This document shows, piece by piece, positions 43,664 to 55,246 of a DNA stretch of 64,000 nucleotides; position 1 is the stretch's first letter; the number at the start of each line of letters is the position of its first letter. Made by a program: the position numbers and the translations under genes. Under the pieces are notes generated by a model that worked only from the letters and a program-made list of their open reading frames with translations, did no database searches and was not told the DNA's origin. The stretch is from positions 30,313-94,312 of the forward strand of contig JASBTJ010000033.1 in NCBI GenBank assembly GCA_030148485.1, read 5' to 3'. Origin of the DNA: Gammaproteobacteria bacterium (lineage in GTDB: Bacteria > Pseudomonadota > Gammaproteobacteria > Chromatiales > Chromatiaceae).

Positions 43664-45172
43664 TCATAGCTTGGACACGGCAATATGATTGACAAGTTGG
43701 TGGAGGGTCGCTTCCATGACGTCGATCAGGGGCGCAGGCCATAGGCCCAGGGCCAACACGGCCGCCGCCAACACACCGAGCACCAGGGCCTCCCGGCCGT
43801 TGATGTCCTTCAACTGGGCGACGCCATCGCTTGCCACGTCGCCGAACACCACCCGCTTGACCATCCACAGGGTATAGGCCGCGCCGATGATCAGCGTGGT
43901 GGCCGCCAGGAAGGCATACCAGAAATTGGCCTGGAAGCTGGCCAGGATCACCATGAACTCACCGACGAACCCGGACGTCCCGGGCAAACCGGCGTTGGCC
44001 ATGGCAAAGAACACCATGAACGCGGCAAACCAGGGCATGGTGTTCACCACCCCGCCGTAATCGGTGATCTGGCGGCTGTGCAGACGGTCGTACAGCACCC
44101 CGACGCTCAGGAACATGGCCGCCGAGATGAAGCCGTGGGAAACCATCTGCACCATGCCGCCTTCCAGGCCCAGCAACGCGCCATCGCCGCCCTTTTGCAA
44201 CAGGATGAACACGATGAAGAAGCCCAGGGTGACAAAGCCCATGTGCGCTATCGACGAGTAGGCGATGAGCTTTTTCATGTCCTGCTGCACCAGTGCCACA
44301 AAGCCGATATACACCACCGCCACCAGCGACAACAGGATCAGCAGCCAGTCGAGTTCGCTGCTGGCATCCGGCGTGATCGGCAAGGAAAAGCGCAGAAAAC
44401 CGTAGCCGCCGATCTTCAACATGATGGCGGCCAGGATCACCGAGCCACCGGTGGGCGCCTCGACGTGGGCGTCCGGCAACCAGGTATGCACCGGCCACAT
44501 CGGCACCTTGACGGCAAAGGCCAGCAAGAAGGCGAGGAAGATCAGGATCTGCTCGGTCAGGCCCAGTTTCAGATCATGGAACGCCAGGATATCCATGCTG
44601 CCCGACTTGAAATACATGTACACCAGGGCGACCAGCATGAACACCGAGCCCAGGAATGTGTAGAGGAAGAACTTGATGGTGGCGTAGACCCGATTGGGTC
44701 CACCCCACACGCCGATCACCAGGAACATGGGGATCAGCATGGCCTCCCAGAACACGTAGAACAGCATCGCGTCGAGTGCGGAGAACACGCCGATCATGAC
44801 ACCTTCCATGATCAGGAAGGCGGCCAGGTACTGATGCGGCTTGTATTGGATGACCTGCCAAGCGGCGATGATCACCAGCACACTGACGAAGGCAGTCAGA
44901 ATGATCAGCGGCATGGAAATGCCGTCCACGCCAAGGCGATACCAGGCGTCGAAGGCCGGCACCCATTCGACCTGCTCGACGAATTGCATCTGCGCCGTGC
45001 CGGTGTCGAAACCGATCCATAACGGCAAGGTGACCAGCAAGGTCAGCAACGCCACGATCAGCGCCAACCAGCGCGTCACGCCGGGCGCCTTGTCGCCACT
45101 CCCCAGCACCGCCAGGCCACCCAGGATGGGCAGCCAGATGCTCATGCTCAATATCGGCCAGTCCGCGGTCAT
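43664..45172 (-). CDS. nuoM: NADH-quinone oxidoreductase subunit M
   Basis: The 502-residue antiporter-like subunit of the proton-pumping arm has the conserved FWEAMLIPMFLVIGVWGG (with the key Glu), FLLAFAVKVPMWPVHTWLPDAHVEAPT and KKLIAYSSIAHMGF. It is comparable to E. coli NuoM (509). It lies between nuoL and nuoN on the same strand with short spacers (46 and 30 bases). Confidence 0.97.
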   Translation of the reverse strand: MTADWPILSMSIWLPILGGLAVLGSGDKAPGVTRWLALIVALLTLLVTLPLWIGFDTGTAQMQFVEQVEWVPAFDAWYRLGVDGISMPLIILTAFVSVLVIIAAWQVIQYKPHQYLAAFLIMEGVMIGVFSALDAMLFYVFWEAMLIPMFLVIGVWGGPNRVYATIKFFLYTFLGSVFMLVALVYMYFKSGSMDILAFHDLKLGLTEQILIFLAFLLAFAVKVPMWPVHTWLPDAHVEAPTGGSVILAAIMLKIGGYGFLRFSLPITPDASSELDWLLILLSLVAVVYIGFVALVQQDMKKLIAYSSIAHMGFVTLGFFIVFILLQKGGDGALLGLEGGMVQMVSHGFISAAMFLSVGVLYDRLHSRQITDYGGVVNTMPWFAAFMVFFAMANAGLPGTSGFVGEFMVILASFQANFWYAFLAATTLIIGAAYTLWMVKRVVFGDVASDGVAQLKDINGREALVLGVLAAAVLALGLWPAPLIDVMEATLHQLVNHIAVSKL

Positions 45173-45218
45173 CGATAAGCTCTCGTTGTTCTGTTGCCCG
45201 GTGCGCCTTCCATCTCGA

Positions 45219-47171
45219 TCACAGGAACACGAACCAGGTCATCAAGGCCAGCAGGCCCAGGATGATGGCAATGGCGTAATGGAACAGATAGCCGGTCTGC
45301 AGGTAGCGGGCGATGCCTGCCAAGGCACCCACCGAATGGGCCGAGCCGTTGACCATCAGTCCGTCGATCATCGCCCGGTCGCCCACCAGCCAGAGCGCTT
45401 TGCCCAGGCCGCGGCTGCCGCCGGCAAAGACCTTCTGGTTGAAATCGTCAAAGCCGTACTTGTTGTCGAGCACGCGATACAACAGGCCCGCCCGCGCCTT
45501 GATCGCGGCCGGCCAGCTCGGCTTCAGCATGTACAGCACGAAGGCCAGCGCCAGGCCGGCCATCGCCAGCCAGAACGGCAACATGCCGACGCCGTGCAGG
45601 ATGAAGCCCGCCTGATCGGTGTACGTCCGCCCCATTTGCCCCAGGGTGTCGTGGATGGCCGCGACATGGATCGCGCCATCGAAGAAATCACCGAACAACA
45701 TCGGCTCCACCGCATACCAGCCGATGAACACCGAGGGGATGGCCAACAGCACCAGCGGCACGGTGACCACGGCGAGCGACTCGTGCAGGTGCGCCTTGGC
45801 ATGTTCGTCGCGGGGGCCTTTGCCGTGAAACACCAGGAAATACATACGGAAGCTGTATAGCGCGGTGACGAATACGCCAGCGGTCAGCATCCAGCTGGCG
45901 TAACCGGCGCCCCACAGTGACGACAGATGCACCGACTCGATGATCGCGTCCTTGGAAAAGAAGCCGGAAAAACCCGGAAACCCGATCAGCGCCAGCGATC
46001 CGAGCAGCGCCGTCCAATGGGTAATGGGCATGTACTTGCGGATGCCGCCCATCTTGCGGATGTCCTGGATGTGATGCATGCCGATGATCACCGAGCCAGC
46101 GGCCAGGAACAGCAGCGCCTTGAAGAAGGCATGGGTCATCAGATGGAACAAGCCCGCCGCGTAGGCGGAGGCACCCAGTGCGGTGATCATGTAACCCAGC
46201 TGCGACAATGTGGAATAGGCCACCACCCGCTTGATGTCGTTCTGCACGATACCGATCAAGCCCATGAAGAACGCCGTGGTCGCCCCGATGACCAGTATGA
46301 AAGACAGCGCCGTCTCGGACAGCTCGAACAAGGGCGACATGCGCGCCACCATGAAGATACCGGCCGTGACCATGGTGGCGGCGTGGATCAGGGCGGAGAT
46401 GGGCGTCGGGCCTTCCATGGAGTCCGGCAGCCAGACATGCAGCGGCATCTGCGCCGACTTGCCCATGGCGCCAATGAACAACAGGATGCAGATCACCGTC
46501 ATCACCGACCACTGGGCGTCGCCCCAGATGGTCATGGTGGTGCCGGCCATCTCGGGCGCCTTGGCGAACACCTGGGCGTAATCCAGGCTGCCGAAGTACA
46601 TCAGCACCGCACCGATGCCGAGGATGAAGCCGAAGTCGCCGACACGATTGACCAGGAAGGCCTTCATGTTGGCGAAGATCGCCGTTTCCTTCTTGAAGTA
46701 GAAGCCGATCAGCAGGTAGGACACCAGCCCCACCGCCTCCCAGCCGAAGAACAACTGCAGGAAGTTGTTCGCCATCACCAGCATCAACATGGCGAAGGTG
46801 AACAGCGAGATATAGCTGAAGAACCGTTGATAGCCCTCCTCGTCCGCCATGTAGCCAATGGTGTAGATGTGCACCATCAGCGACACGAAGGTGACCACGG
46901 CCATCATCATGGCAGTCAGGTTGTCCACCAGGAAACCCACCTCGAAACGGATGCCCTCGGCCACCATCCAGGTGTATACCGATTCGTTGTAGACCGGGGC
47001 GCCCTCGAAGGCGTGCAACCAGAACACGTAGAGCGACAAGGCGCAGGAGATGCCGACACCCAGGGTCGTCACCCAGTGCGCACCCGCGCGGCCGACCTGA
47101 TTGCGCCACAGGCCGGCAATCAGTGAGCCGATCAGTGGCGCCAGAACGATGCTGAGCAGAATGTTATCCAT
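45219..47171 (-). CDS. nuoL: NADH-quinone oxidoreductase subunit L
   Basis: This is the largest antiporter-like subunit (650 residues), carrying the long lateral helix at its C-terminus. Conserved features are FFGWEAVGLVSYLLIGFYF (Glu), GKSAQMPLHVWLPDSMEGPTP (Lys) and NDIKRVVAYSTLSQLGYM. It starts 4 bases after the nuoK stop. Length is close to the usual 610-660. Confidence 0.97.
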   Translation of the reverse strand: MDNILLSIVLAPLIGSLIAGLWRNQVGRAGAHWVTTLGVGISCALSLYVFWLHAFEGAPVYNESVYTWMVAEGIRFEVGFLVDNLTAMMMAVVTFVSLMVHIYTIGYMADEEGYQRFFSYISLFTFAMLMLVMANNFLQLFFGWEAVGLVSYLLIGFYFKKETAIFANMKAFLVNRVGDFGFILGIGAVLMYFGSLDYAQVFAKAPEMAGTTMTIWGDAQWSVMTVICILLFIGAMGKSAQMPLHVWLPDSMEGPTPISALIHAATMVTAGIFMVARMSPLFELSETALSFILVIGATTAFFMGLIGIVQNDIKRVVAYSTLSQLGYMITALGASAYAAGLFHLMTHAFFKALLFLAAGSVIIGMHHIQDIRKMGGIRKYMPITHWTALLGSLALIGFPGFSGFFSKDAIIESVHLSSLWGAGYASWMLTAGVFVTALYSFRMYFLVFHGKGPRDEHAKAHLHESLAVVTVPLVLLAIPSVFIGWYAVEPMLFGDFFDGAIHVAAIHDTLGQMGRTYTDQAGFILHGVGMLPFWLAMAGLALAFVLYMLKPSWPAAIKARAGLLYRVLDNKYGFDDFNQKVFAGGSRGLGKALWLVGDRAMIDGLMVNGSAHSVGALAGIARYLQTGYLFHYAIAIILGLLALMTWFVFL

Positions 47172-47175
47172 CGAA

Positions 47176-47481
47176 TCAGCCTTTCAGAGAGTTCAGGTCC
47201 GCCACGTTGATGGTGCGCCGGACACGGAACAGCACCACCAGGATGGCCAGGCCGATGGCGGCCTCCGCCGCCGCCACCGTCAGAATGAAGAACACGAACA
47301 CCTGCCCTGCGGTGTCACCCAGGAAATGGGAGAAGGCAACAAAGTTGATATTCACCGCCAACAGCATCAGCTCGATGCACATCAACAGGATGATCACGTT
47401 CTTGCGGTTGATGAACACCCCGGCCACGCTCACCGAAAACAGGATGGCCGCGACGATCAGGTAATCGGACAATGCAATCAT
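47176..47481 (-). CDS. nuoK: NADH-quinone oxidoreductase subunit K
   Basis: This is a small membrane subunit of 101 residues with three helices and the two conserved acidic residues in the membrane ([15 protein letters not shown] and [14 protein letters not shown]). Its start overlaps the nuoJ stop by one base. Identical in size to the family norm. Confidence 0.97.
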   Translation of the reverse strand: MIALSDYLIVAAILFSVSVAGVFINRKNVIILLMCIELMLLAVNINFVAFSHFLGDTAGQVFVFFILTVAAAEAAIGLAILVVLFRVRRTINVADLNSLKG

Positions 47482-48086
47482 CAGCCTTTCTCCTCGGCAT
47501 CCATCTGGATTATCCGCAGACGATCCTTGGCCTTGACCTGCACCTGACGGGCCGGATCCTGATACTTGGTATCCGGCCGCCGCCGCATGGTCAAACCGAT
47601 GGCGGCGATGATGGCCACCAGCAGAATCACCGCCGCGATCTCGAACGGATAGAGATACTGGGTGTACAAGGCGATGCCCAGCTCACGGGTGTTGCCGTAA
47701 TCCGCCGGTGCCGGTGCCGGTGCCGGAAAACTGTCCAGACCGAACAGCCGCGGCCCGACCACCAGGATCATTTCCACCACCATGATCGCGGCCACCAGCA
47801 CGCCCAAGGGCAGATTGCGAATGAAGCCGGCGCGCAGCTCCGCCAGGTTCACGTCCAGCATCATCACCACGAACATGAACAACACCATCACCGCGCCCAC
47901 GTACACCAGTACCAAGGTGATGGCGAGGAACTCGGCCTCGGCAAGCAGCCACAGCGCCGCGCAATTGAAGAACGCCACCACCATGAACAACGCCGAATGC
48001 ACAGGGTTGCGGCGGGTTACCACCATCACGGCCGCAAACAGCAGGATCGCGGCAAATACGTAGAACAGAAACTTTTCGAATTGCAT
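47481..48086 (-). CDS. nuoJ: NADH-quinone oxidoreductase subunit J
   Basis: The 201-residue membrane subunit has five helices, with the family motif [19 protein letters not shown] (helix 3 with its pi-bulge region) and [20 protein letters not shown] at the start. It lies 20 bases after nuoI and overlaps nuoK by one base. Confidence 0.96.
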   Translation of the reverse strand: MQFEKFLFYVFAAILLFAAVMVVTRRNPVHSALFMVVAFFNCAALWLLAEAEFLAITLVLVYVGAVMVLFMFVVMMLDVNLAELRAGFIRNLPLGVLVAAIMVVEMILVVGPRLFGLDSFPAPAPAPADYGNTRELGIALYTQYLYPFEIAAVILLVAIIAAIGLTMRRRPDTKYQDPARQVQVKAKDRLRIIQMDAEEKG

Positions 48087-48106
48087 GGCTTAGTCGACTC
48101 CGCGCC

Positions 48107-48595
48107 TCAACGATAGGGCGCCTGGGCGGCGCGGTCGGCGGCCAGCTGGGCTTCGTGCTTGTCGCCGATGGCCAACAGCTGATCCTTGGTCATGATGTTC
48201 TCACCTCGTTCCTCAAAGTGATATTCGTGCACCCGGGTCTCGACGATGGAGTCCACCGGGCAGGACTCTTCGCAGAACCCGCAATAGATGCACTTGAACA
48301 GATCGATGTCGTAACGGGTGGTGCGGCGCGAACCGTCTTGCCGTGGTTCCGCTTCGATGGTGATCGCCAGCGCCGGGCACACCGCCTCGCACAATTTGCA
48401 GGCAATGCAACGCTCCTCGCCGTTGGGATACCGGCGCAATGCATGTAGCCCGCGAAAACGCGGCGACTGCGGGGCCTTTTCCTCGGGATAGTTCAGCGTG
48501 ACCTTGCGCGCAAACAGGTAGCGGCCGGTCAGGCTCAGCCCCTTGAGCAGTTCGAACAGAAACAGGCTACGGAAATAGGTGATGGCGTTTTTCAT
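48107..48595 (-). CDS. nuoI: NADH-quinone oxidoreductase subunit I
   Basis: The 162-residue ferredoxin-like subunit carries clusters N6a and N6b. Two CxxCxxCxxxCP motifs are visible: [12 protein letters not shown] and [12 protein letters not shown]. The N-terminal amphipathic helices ([19 protein letters not shown]) contact the membrane arm. It starts 13 bases after nuoH. Confidence 0.97.
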   Translation of the reverse strand: MKNAITYFRSLFLFELLKGLSLTGRYLFARKVTLNYPEEKAPQSPRFRGLHALRRYPNGEERCIACKLCEAVCPALAITIEAEPRQDGSRRTTRYDIDLFKCIYCGFCEESCPVDSIVETRVHEYHFEERGENIMTKDQLLAIGDKHEAQLAADRAAQAPYR

Positions 48596-48608
48596 GCGCG
48601 TGCCCTCC

Positions 48609-49652
48609 TCAATCGAACCACCAGGGCATGTGACCGACCTTCATCAACGCGACCACCACGATCCAGACGATGGTGATCGGGATGAATACCTTCCAGCCCA
48701 ACCGCATGATCTGGTCATAACGGTAACGGGGGAATGTGGCGCGAAACCACAGGAACAGGAACATGAAGAAGAAGGTCTTGAGCAGCAACCAGGCGAAGCC
48801 GGGCACCCAGGCGGTGTAGTCGCCCAGTAGCGGGATACCCTGGAACGGCGACAGCCAGCCGCCAAAGAACATCAGCACCGTCAGCGCCGAGATCAGGATC
48901 ATATTGGCGTATTCGGCCAGGAAGAACACCGCGAAGGCCATGCCCGAATATTCGACGTGGAAGCCGGCGACGATCTCCGACTCACCCTCGGCCACGTCAA
49001 AGGGCGCCCGGTTGGTTTCCGCCACGCCGGATATCCAGTAGACCAGGAACAACGGCAGCAACGGCAGCCAATACCAGTGAAGGAAGCTGCCTTCCTGGCG
49101 CATGACAATCTCACCCAGGTTCAAGGTCCCGGCCGCCACCAGCACGCCCACCAAGGCAAAACCCATGGCAATCTCGTAGGCGACGATCTGTGCCGCCGAA
49201 CGCATGGCGCCCAAAAAGGCGTATTTGGAGTTGGACGCCCAGCCGGCAATGACCACGCCATAAACACCCATCGACGTCAGCGCCAGGATGTATAACAGAC
49301 CGGCATTGATATCGGCCAGCACCACGCCGGCATCGAAGGGGAACACCGCCCAGGCCACCAGCGCCGGGCCGATGGAGATCAGCGGCGCGATCAGGAACAG
49401 CAGTTTGTTGGCACCGGTGGGGAGGATGATCTCCTTGAACAGCAGCTTCACCGCGTCGGCGATGGGTTGCAGCCACCCCTTGGGACCGACCCGGTTCGGA
49501 CCGACGCGCACCTGCATATAACCGATGAGCTTGCGCTCGGCATACGTGTAGTACGCCACCAGCAACAACAACGGGATCAGGATCGCGGCAATTTTCAACA
49601 GGATCTGTATGGGCAGCGGCAGCCATCCCCAAAAGGCAATCAGCCAGTCCAT
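48609..49652 (-). CDS. nuoH: NADH-quinone oxidoreductase subunit H
   Basis: The 347-residue membrane subunit forms the quinone chamber with NuoB and NuoD. It carries the family signatures [44 protein letters not shown] and [20 protein letters not shown]. It follows nuoG by 66 bases. Confidence 0.97.
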   Translation of the reverse strand: MDWLIAFWGWLPLPIQILLKIAAILIPLLLLVAYYTYAERKLIGYMQVRVGPNRVGPKGWLQPIADAVKLLFKEIILPTGANKLLFLIAPLISIGPALVAWAVFPFDAGVVLADINAGLLYILALTSMGVYGVVIAGWASNSKYAFLGAMRSAAQIVAYEIAMGFALVGVLVAAGTLNLGEIVMRQEGSFLHWYWLPLLPLFLVYWISGVAETNRAPFDVAEGESEIVAGFHVEYSGMAFAVFFLAEYANMILISALTVLMFFGGWLSPFQGIPLLGDYTAWVPGFAWLLLKTFFFMFLFLWFRATFPRYRYDQIMRLGWKVFIPITIVWIVVVALMKVGHMPWWFD

Positions 49653-49718
49653 TACCGGGCTCCCACAGCTTGCTTAAGGTTGGTCAAAGACACCTGGTGC
49701 CGTCCTTTCATTTGCTTG

Positions 49719-52061
49719 TCAGGCCTTGATCAGGGAAACCTGACCGAAACCGCTCGCCAGATTCTCGCTACCGGGCACGCCCGTCGGCAGCCACAGGCAG
49801 TCGTCCGGGACGCGCTGATCGATGCGTACAGTCACCGATAGCGCCTGTCCGGCCTGCTGCAACATGGCCGCGTCGCCGTCGGCCAGTCCCAGCGTAGCGG
49901 CCAGCCGGTCGTTGATGCGCACGGCCCCCGTCCAGGCGTCCGGCGTGCGCTGCAAGGCGTCGGCCCGCCGCACCAGGGCGTCCACGCTGTACATCGCCAC
50001 CCCGCCGATCCGTTCCGGGCCGGGCTGGGAGGCCAGCTCGGGGGACATGGCCTCGCTCTGGCCCACCGCATTGTTCGGCACCGCTTCCACCGCACTTGTG
50101 AGCAGCTCGTCGCGGACTTCATCCGGACCCAGGTAATCGAAACCGTCGATATCGAGCAGATTGCCCAGTACCCGCAATACCTTCCACGCCGGCCGCGCTT
50201 CGCCGGGCGGTGCCACCGCGCCGGCGTAGCCTTGGCGATCCCCCTGCAGATTCATCAGGGTACCAGCGCCCTCGCCCAAGCTGGCGGTGGGCAACAGGAT
50301 ATCGGCATGGGCCTCCAACCAAGGACTCTTGAAGGGTGTCAAGGCGATGACCTTGTCGGCACCGGCGAGGGCGGACTGCATCAGCGCCGGATTGGCGCTG
50401 TCGAACTCCGGCTCCACGCCCATCAGCAGCAGTGTCTTGCAGTTGCCGGCCAGGATGCCGATGGCGTCCAACCCCGCCTGGGCAAGCGCCTTGCCGCCGG
50501 GGCCACGGTGGGGCACGGCACCGGCCAACCACGCACCGGTGGTGTTGCCACCGTCCGGCGCAAATCCCAACGTCACATCGGCCGCCGCGGCGATATTGGC
50601 CGCCAGCCGCCGCAGCAGCTTGAAATCCGGGTGGGCATGGGCGACCACGCCGAGCAACACACTACCCTGCCGTGCCGCTTTGAGATGCTTGGCGATGACG
50701 CCGGCCTCGGTCCCCTCGGCCGGTTCCACACCGGCGGTGTCGGCACCAAGGGCCGCCGCCACCGCGGCCAATGCCCGTACCATGCGCGAGGGCGCAACAA
50801 CCCACTGTTCCGCCAGTTCGTAATTGAAGTCATATGCGATCGGATTGATCGCGATGACCTGCCCGCCGTTGTGCACCGCTTGCCGCAATCGATGATTGAG
50901 CAGCGGCTGATCCTTACGCAACCAGGACCCGATCAGCAGGGTGGCGTCGTTGTCCGACAGCGCGGCGAAGGTTTGGCCCAGCCAGGGCAGCACCGGATCC
51001 GCGGCGGCGTCGCGGAAGTCGCTTTGGCGCAAGCGATGGTCGATATGATTGGACCCGACACCGCGCGTGAGTTTCTGGGCCAGGTACAGGGCTTCCAGGC
51101 TGGCGCTGGGGGACACCAGCGTGCCCAGCTGTCCCGCGGCGGATTTGATCGTCTCGGCCGCGGCGCGCAGCGCCTGTTGCCAATCGGCGGGTTTGAGAAC
51201 GTCGCCCTGACGCATCAAGGGCTGCAACAGGCGGTCTTCGCTGTTGAGGCCTTCATAGCCGAAGCGGTCCCGATCACTCAGCCAGGTCTCGTTGACCGCT
51301 TCGTTGTCGCGCGGCACGGCACGTATCACCGCGTTGCGCCGCGCATGCAAATAGAAGTTGGCACCCACGCCGTCATGGGGCGAGACACCGGGGTGCTGGG
51401 TCATTTCCCAGGCCCGCGCCTCGAAGCGCGACGGCTTGGCGGTGAGCGCGCCCACCGGGCACAGGTCGATGACATTGCCGGACAACTCGGAACTGACCGC
51501 ATGCTCCACGAACACACCGATACGCATGTGTTCGCCGCGGCCGGTGGCCCCCAGCTCCCGCAGACCGGCGATCTCGCTGCCGAAACGCACACAACGGGTG
51601 CAGTGGATACAGCGGGTCATCTCGGTGGCGATCAACGGGCCGATGTCCTCGTCCCTTACCACCCGCTTGCGCTCACTGTAACGGGACAGGTCGCTGCCGT
51701 AGCCCATGGCGACGTCCTGCAACTCGCATTCGCCCCCCTGATCGCAAATCGGGCAATCGAGGGGATGATTGATGAGCAGGAATTCCATGGTGCCCATCTG
51801 GGCCTCGCGCGCCAGCGGCGAGCGGGTGAACACCTTCATGCCGTCGGCCACCGGGGTGGCGCAGGCCGGCAGCGGCTTGGGCGCCTTCTCGACCTCCACC
51901 AGGCACATGCGGCAGTTGGCCGCCACCGACAGTTTCTTGTGATAGCAGAAGCGCGGCACCGTGATGCCCGCCGCGTCGGTGACCTCGATCAGCATCTGCC
52001 CCGGTACCGCGGTCAGCTGCTGGCCGTCCACCTCGATCGTGATGTTCTGCTCTTCTGCCAT
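49719..52061 (-). CDS. nuoG: NADH-quinone oxidoreductase subunit G
   Basis: The 780-residue molybdopterin-oxidoreductase-fold subunit has an N-terminal 2Fe-2S ferredoxin domain (PRFCYHKKLSVAANCRMCLVE). A His-Cys motif (HPLDCPICDQGGECELQD) and CIHCTRCVRFG follow for further clusters. The large C-terminal domain is divergent, as usual for Gammaproteobacteria and Betaproteobacteria. It is separated from nuoF by 139 non-coding bases, the widest gap in the operon. Confidence 0.97.
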   Translation of the reverse strand: MAEEQNITIEVDGQQLTAVPGQMLIEVTDAAGITVPRFCYHKKLSVAANCRMCLVEVEKAPKPLPACATPVADGMKVFTRSPLAREAQMGTMEFLLINHPLDCPICDQGGECELQDVAMGYGSDLSRYSERKRVVRDEDIGPLIATEMTRCIHCTRCVRFGSEIAGLRELGATGRGEHMRIGVFVEHAVSSELSGNVIDLCPVGALTAKPSRFEARAWEMTQHPGVSPHDGVGANFYLHARRNAVIRAVPRDNEAVNETWLSDRDRFGYEGLNSEDRLLQPLMRQGDVLKPADWQQALRAAAETIKSAAGQLGTLVSPSASLEALYLAQKLTRGVGSNHIDHRLRQSDFRDAAADPVLPWLGQTFAALSDNDATLLIGSWLRKDQPLLNHRLRQAVHNGGQVIAINPIAYDFNYELAEQWVVAPSRMVRALAAVAAALGADTAGVEPAEGTEAGVIAKHLKAARQGSVLLGVVAHAHPDFKLLRRLAANIAAAADVTLGFAPDGGNTTGAWLAGAVPHRGPGGKALAQAGLDAIGILAGNCKTLLLMGVEPEFDSANPALMQSALAGADKVIALTPFKSPWLEAHADILLPTASLGEGAGTLMNLQGDRQGYAGAVAPPGEARPAWKVLRVLGNLLDIDGFDYLGPDEVRDELLTSAVEAVPNNAVGQSEAMSPELASQPGPERIGGVAMYSVDALVRRADALQRTPDAWTGAVRINDRLAATLGLADGDAAMLQQAGQALSVTVRIDQRVPDDCLWLPTGVPGSENLASGFGQVSLIKA

Positions 52062-52200
52062 GTTCTTTGATCAGCTCAGAGTTGGGAAGGTGCAGCGCGC
52101 CGGGACGCGAAGATCGCACAATGTTTCATGTTCGGGGCAAGCGCCGTGTTGATCTCGATCGCATCGCGTCTTCGCATCCTTTGCGTAGCCGAACCGGTGT
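52062..52200 (-). other. Intercistronic spacer nuoF-nuoG
   Basis: These 139 bases form the only sizeable gap inside the nuo operon; most other junctions are overlaps or under 70 bases. I see imperfect inverted repeats (around GCGAAGACGC and GATCTTCGCG) but no T-run and no clear promoter. It may hold an internal mRNA processing or stabilising structure. Confidence 0.4.
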
Positions 52201-53466
52201 TCACACCAGGCACTTGCCATGATCGATGTGATACTGGAATTCGTCCCGGAAGTGCTTGATGAAGCCGGCCACCGGCATGGCAGCGGCATCGCCCAACGCA
52301 CAGATGGTGCGACCCATGATCTTCTTGGCGACATCGTCGAGCAGATCCAGGTCCTCCTGGCGGCCCTTGCCGGTCTCGATACGATGCACCACCCGGTGCA
52401 TCCAGCCGGTGCCCTCACGGCAAGGCGTGCATTGGCCGCAGGATTCCTCGTAGTAGAAGTACGAGATACGGTCGAGCACCTTGACCATGCAGTTGCTATC
52501 GTCCATCACGATGACGGCACCGGAACCCAGCATGGAACCGGCCCCGGCGATGGCCTCGTAATCCATGGTCAAATCCATCATCACGTCACCGGGCAACACG
52601 GGCGCTGAAGAACCGCCGGGGATCACCGCCTTCAGGCGACGGCCGTCGCGCATGCCGCCGGCCATCTCCAGCAACTCGGCAAAAGGCGTGCCCAGCGGGA
52701 TCTCGTAATTGCCCGGCTTGGCGACATTGCCCGACACGGAGAACAACTTGCAGCCACCGCTTTTCTCGGTGCCGATGTCGTGAAACCACTGCGGCCCCTG
52801 GCGCACGATGTCGGGGATCGACGCCAGGGTCTCGGTGTTGTTGATGACCGTCGGTCGACCGTACAGGCCGAACATCGCCGGGAACGGCGGCTTGAACCGC
52901 GGCTGGCCCTTCTTGCCTTCGATGGATTCGAGCAGCGCCGTCTCTTCGCCGCAGATATAGGCGCCTGCGCCCAGATGGGTGTGGATGTCGTAACTGAATC
53001 CGGAACCGAGGATGTTGTCCCCCAGCAAACCCGCCGCCCGGGCCTCTTCCAGCGCGGCCTCGAAGCGCTCGTAGGGCTCCCAGAATTCGCCGCGGATATA
53101 GTTGTAGCCCGCCGCGGCGCCGATGGCGTAACCGGCGATGATCATCCCCTCGATCAGCGCGTGGGGGTTGTAGCGCAGGATGTCGCGATCCTTGAAGGTA
53201 CCCGGCTCGCCCTCATCCGAGTTGCACACGATGTACTTGTCGCCGGGCGCGGCACGATTGATGAACGACCATTTCAAACCGGTCGGAAAGCCGGCCCCGC
53301 CGCGACCGCGCAGGCCGGACTGCTTGACCATGTCGATCAGGTCGTCCTGGGACATGTCTCCCGCCAGGACGCGCTTCAACGCCTCGTATCCGCCTTCGGA
53401 CTGGTAGGCGTCCAGGCGCCAGGGCCGGTCCAGATGCAGGGTTCGGAAGCAGACTTCGTTCGCCAT
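52201..53466 (-). CDS. nuoF: NADH-quinone oxidoreductase subunit F
   Basis: This is the FMN- and NADH-binding subunit (421 residues). Visible motifs are the glycine-rich NADH site [16 protein letters not shown], the FMN region [36 protein letters not shown], and the N3 cluster ligands [12 protein letters not shown] plus a later Cys in GRTICALGD. The start overlaps the nuoE stop by one base (TGATG). Confidence 0.97.
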   Translation of the reverse strand: MANEVCFRTLHLDRPWRLDAYQSEGGYEALKRVLAGDMSQDDLIDMVKQSGLRGRGGAGFPTGLKWSFINRAAPGDKYIVCNSDEGEPGTFKDRDILRYNPHALIEGMIIAGYAIGAAAGYNYIRGEFWEPYERFEAALEEARAAGLLGDNILGSGFSYDIHTHLGAGAYICGEETALLESIEGKKGQPRFKPPFPAMFGLYGRPTVINNTETLASIPDIVRQGPQWFHDIGTEKSGGCKLFSVSGNVAKPGNYEIPLGTPFAELLEMAGGMRDGRRLKAVIPGGSSAPVLPGDVMMDLTMDYEAIAGAGSMLGSGAVIVMDDSNCMVKVLDRISYFYYEESCGQCTPCREGTGWMHRVVHRIETGKGRQEDLDLLDDVAKKIMGRTICALGDAAAMPVAGFIKHFRDEFQYHIDHGKCLV

Positions 53467-53996
53467 CAGTCCAGTCCGTCCAATATGGAATCCACCAGTT
53501 CAGGGGTGAGATTTTCGTAATACTTGGTACCGATCTGCATCATCGGCGCACCGCCGCAGGCGCCCAGGCATTCGACTTCCTTGAGACTGAACCGACCGTC
53601 CGCCGTGACCTCGCCAAAGCCGATACCCAGCCGCTGCCGGATATGATCCAGGATGCCTTCGGAACCATTGATCAGGCAGGAGACATTGGTGCACAGACAG
53701 ATCTTGTGCCGCCCCACCGGCTGGAGTTCGTACATGGAATAGAAGGTAGCCACCTCGTAAACCGCGATGGGCGGCATGTCGAGGTAGTCCGCCACCTTGT
53801 CCATCAAGGTCTGGGTAAGCCAGCCACCGTTGGCGCCCTGCACTTCCATCAACGCCCCCATGACAGCGGACTGCTTCCACTCCGGCGGATACTTGGCGAC
53901 CCATTTGTCGATGGCGGCACACAGATCGGGCTCGAACAACCCGGACTTATCGGCCTTTTTGTCGACCCGCTGCATGGGCTCGCTACGCATGGTCAT
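53466..53996 (-). CDS. nuoE: NADH-quinone oxidoreductase subunit E
   Basis: The 176-residue thioredoxin-fold subunit carries the N1a 2Fe-2S cluster. Its four Cys ligands are in CLCTNVSC (the outer pair four residues apart) and CLGACGGAP. It overlaps nuoD by 4 bases and nuoF by one. An internal Met at residue 3 or 8 could be the true start; the ATG at 53996 overlaps the nuoD stop in the usual way. Confidence 0.95.
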   Translation of the reverse strand: MTMRSEPMQRVDKKADKSGLFEPDLCAAIDKWVAKYPPEWKQSAVMGALMEVQGANGGWLTQTLMDKVADYLDMPPIAVYEVATFYSMYELQPVGRHKICLCTNVSCLINGSEGILDHIRQRLGIGFGEVTADGRFSLKEVECLGACGGAPMMQIGTKYYENLTPELVDSILDGLD

Positions 53997-55246
53997 CTGT
54001 CGATTTCTCCGAATACCACGTCCATGGTGCCGATAATGGCCACCACGTCCGCCAGCATGTGGCCCTTGGCCATCTCGTCCATGGCCGCGAGATGGGCAAA
54101 GCCGGGGGCCCTGACCTTCACACGATACGGTTTGTTCGCGCCGTCGGATGCCAGGAATACGCCGAACTCCCCTTTGGGCGCCTCGACCGCGGCATAGACT
54201 TCACCGGGAGGAACGCAGAAACCCTCCGTGAACAGCTTGAAATGGTGGATCAGCGCTTCCATGTCGTCCTTCATGTCCGCACGACGCGGTGGCGTGATCT
54301 TGTGATCCTCAAGCATCACCGGACCGGAATGCGTGCGCAGCCACTGGATGCATTGCTTGATGATGCGGGTGGACTGACGAAGCTCCTCGATCCGTACCAA
54401 ATAGCGGTCGTAGCAATCGCCGTTGGTGCCCACCGGAATATCGAAACCCACCTTGTGGTACGCGGCATAGGGCTGTTTTTTGCGCATATCCCAGGCAATG
54501 CCGGAGCCGCGCAGCATCGGTCCGGTAAAGCCCAACTGCATGGCGCGCTCCGGCGACACCGTGCCGATCCCCACGGTGCGTTGCTTCCAGATCCGGTTGT
54601 CGGTGAGCAGGGTTTCGTACTCGTCCACCAGGCCGGGGAAGCGATCGACGAAGTCCTCGATGAAATCGAGCAAGGAGCCTTCCCGGGCCTGGTTGCGGCG
54701 TTTGGCTTCGCGCTCGCTGGTCCACTGACCGGCCTCGTAGCGCGGCATTTGATCGGGCAGATCGCGGTAGACGCCGCCGGGGCGATAATAGGTGGCATGC
54801 ATACGGGCGCCGGATACCGCTTCGTAGCAGTCCATCAGGTCTTCCCGCTCGCGGAAGCAGTACAGGAACACCGTCATGGCCCCGACGTCCAGCGCGTGGG
54901 TGCCAAGCCACATCAGGTGATTGAGGATACGGGTGATTTCGTCGAACATCACCCGGATGTACTGCGCCCGTTCCGGGACTTCGATGTCGAGCAGCCGCTC
55001 GATGGCGCGCACGTAGCCGTGCTCATTGCACATCATCGAAACGTAGTCGAGCCGATCCATATAACCGATGGACTGGTTGTACGGCTTGCTCTCGGCCAGC
55101 TTCTCGGTGCCGCGATGCAGCAGTCCGATATGCGGGTCAGCCCGCTCGATCACCTCACCGTCCATTTCCAACACCAGACGCAACACCCCATGTGCGGCCG
55201 GGTGCTGGGGACCGAAATTCAACGTGTAGTTGCGGATTTCACGCAT
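53993..55246 (-). CDS. nuoD: NADH-quinone oxidoreductase subunit D
   Basis: The 417-residue 49-kDa-type subunit forms the quinone site. The protein starts [20 protein letters not shown], the conserved hairpin that contacts quinone, and contains [12 protein letters not shown] and [11 protein letters not shown]. The frame is open to 55306, but the conserved start is ATG at 55246, which overlaps nuoC by 8 bases. Confidence 0.97.
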   Translation of the reverse strand: MREIRNYTLNFGPQHPAAHGVLRLVLEMDGEVIERADPHIGLLHRGTEKLAESKPYNQSIGYMDRLDYVSMMCNEHGYVRAIERLLDIEVPERAQYIRVMFDEITRILNHLMWLGTHALDVGAMTVFLYCFREREDLMDCYEAVSGARMHATYYRPGGVYRDLPDQMPRYEAGQWTSEREAKRRNQAREGSLLDFIEDFVDRFPGLVDEYETLLTDNRIWKQRTVGIGTVSPERAMQLGFTGPMLRGSGIAWDMRKKQPYAAYHKVGFDIPVGTNGDCYDRYLVRIEELRQSTRIIKQCIQWLRTHSGPVMLEDHKITPPRRADMKDDMEALIHHFKLFTEGFCVPPGEVYAAVEAPKGEFGVFLASDGANKPYRVKVRAPGFAHLAAMDEMAKGHMLADVVAIIGTMDVVFGEIDR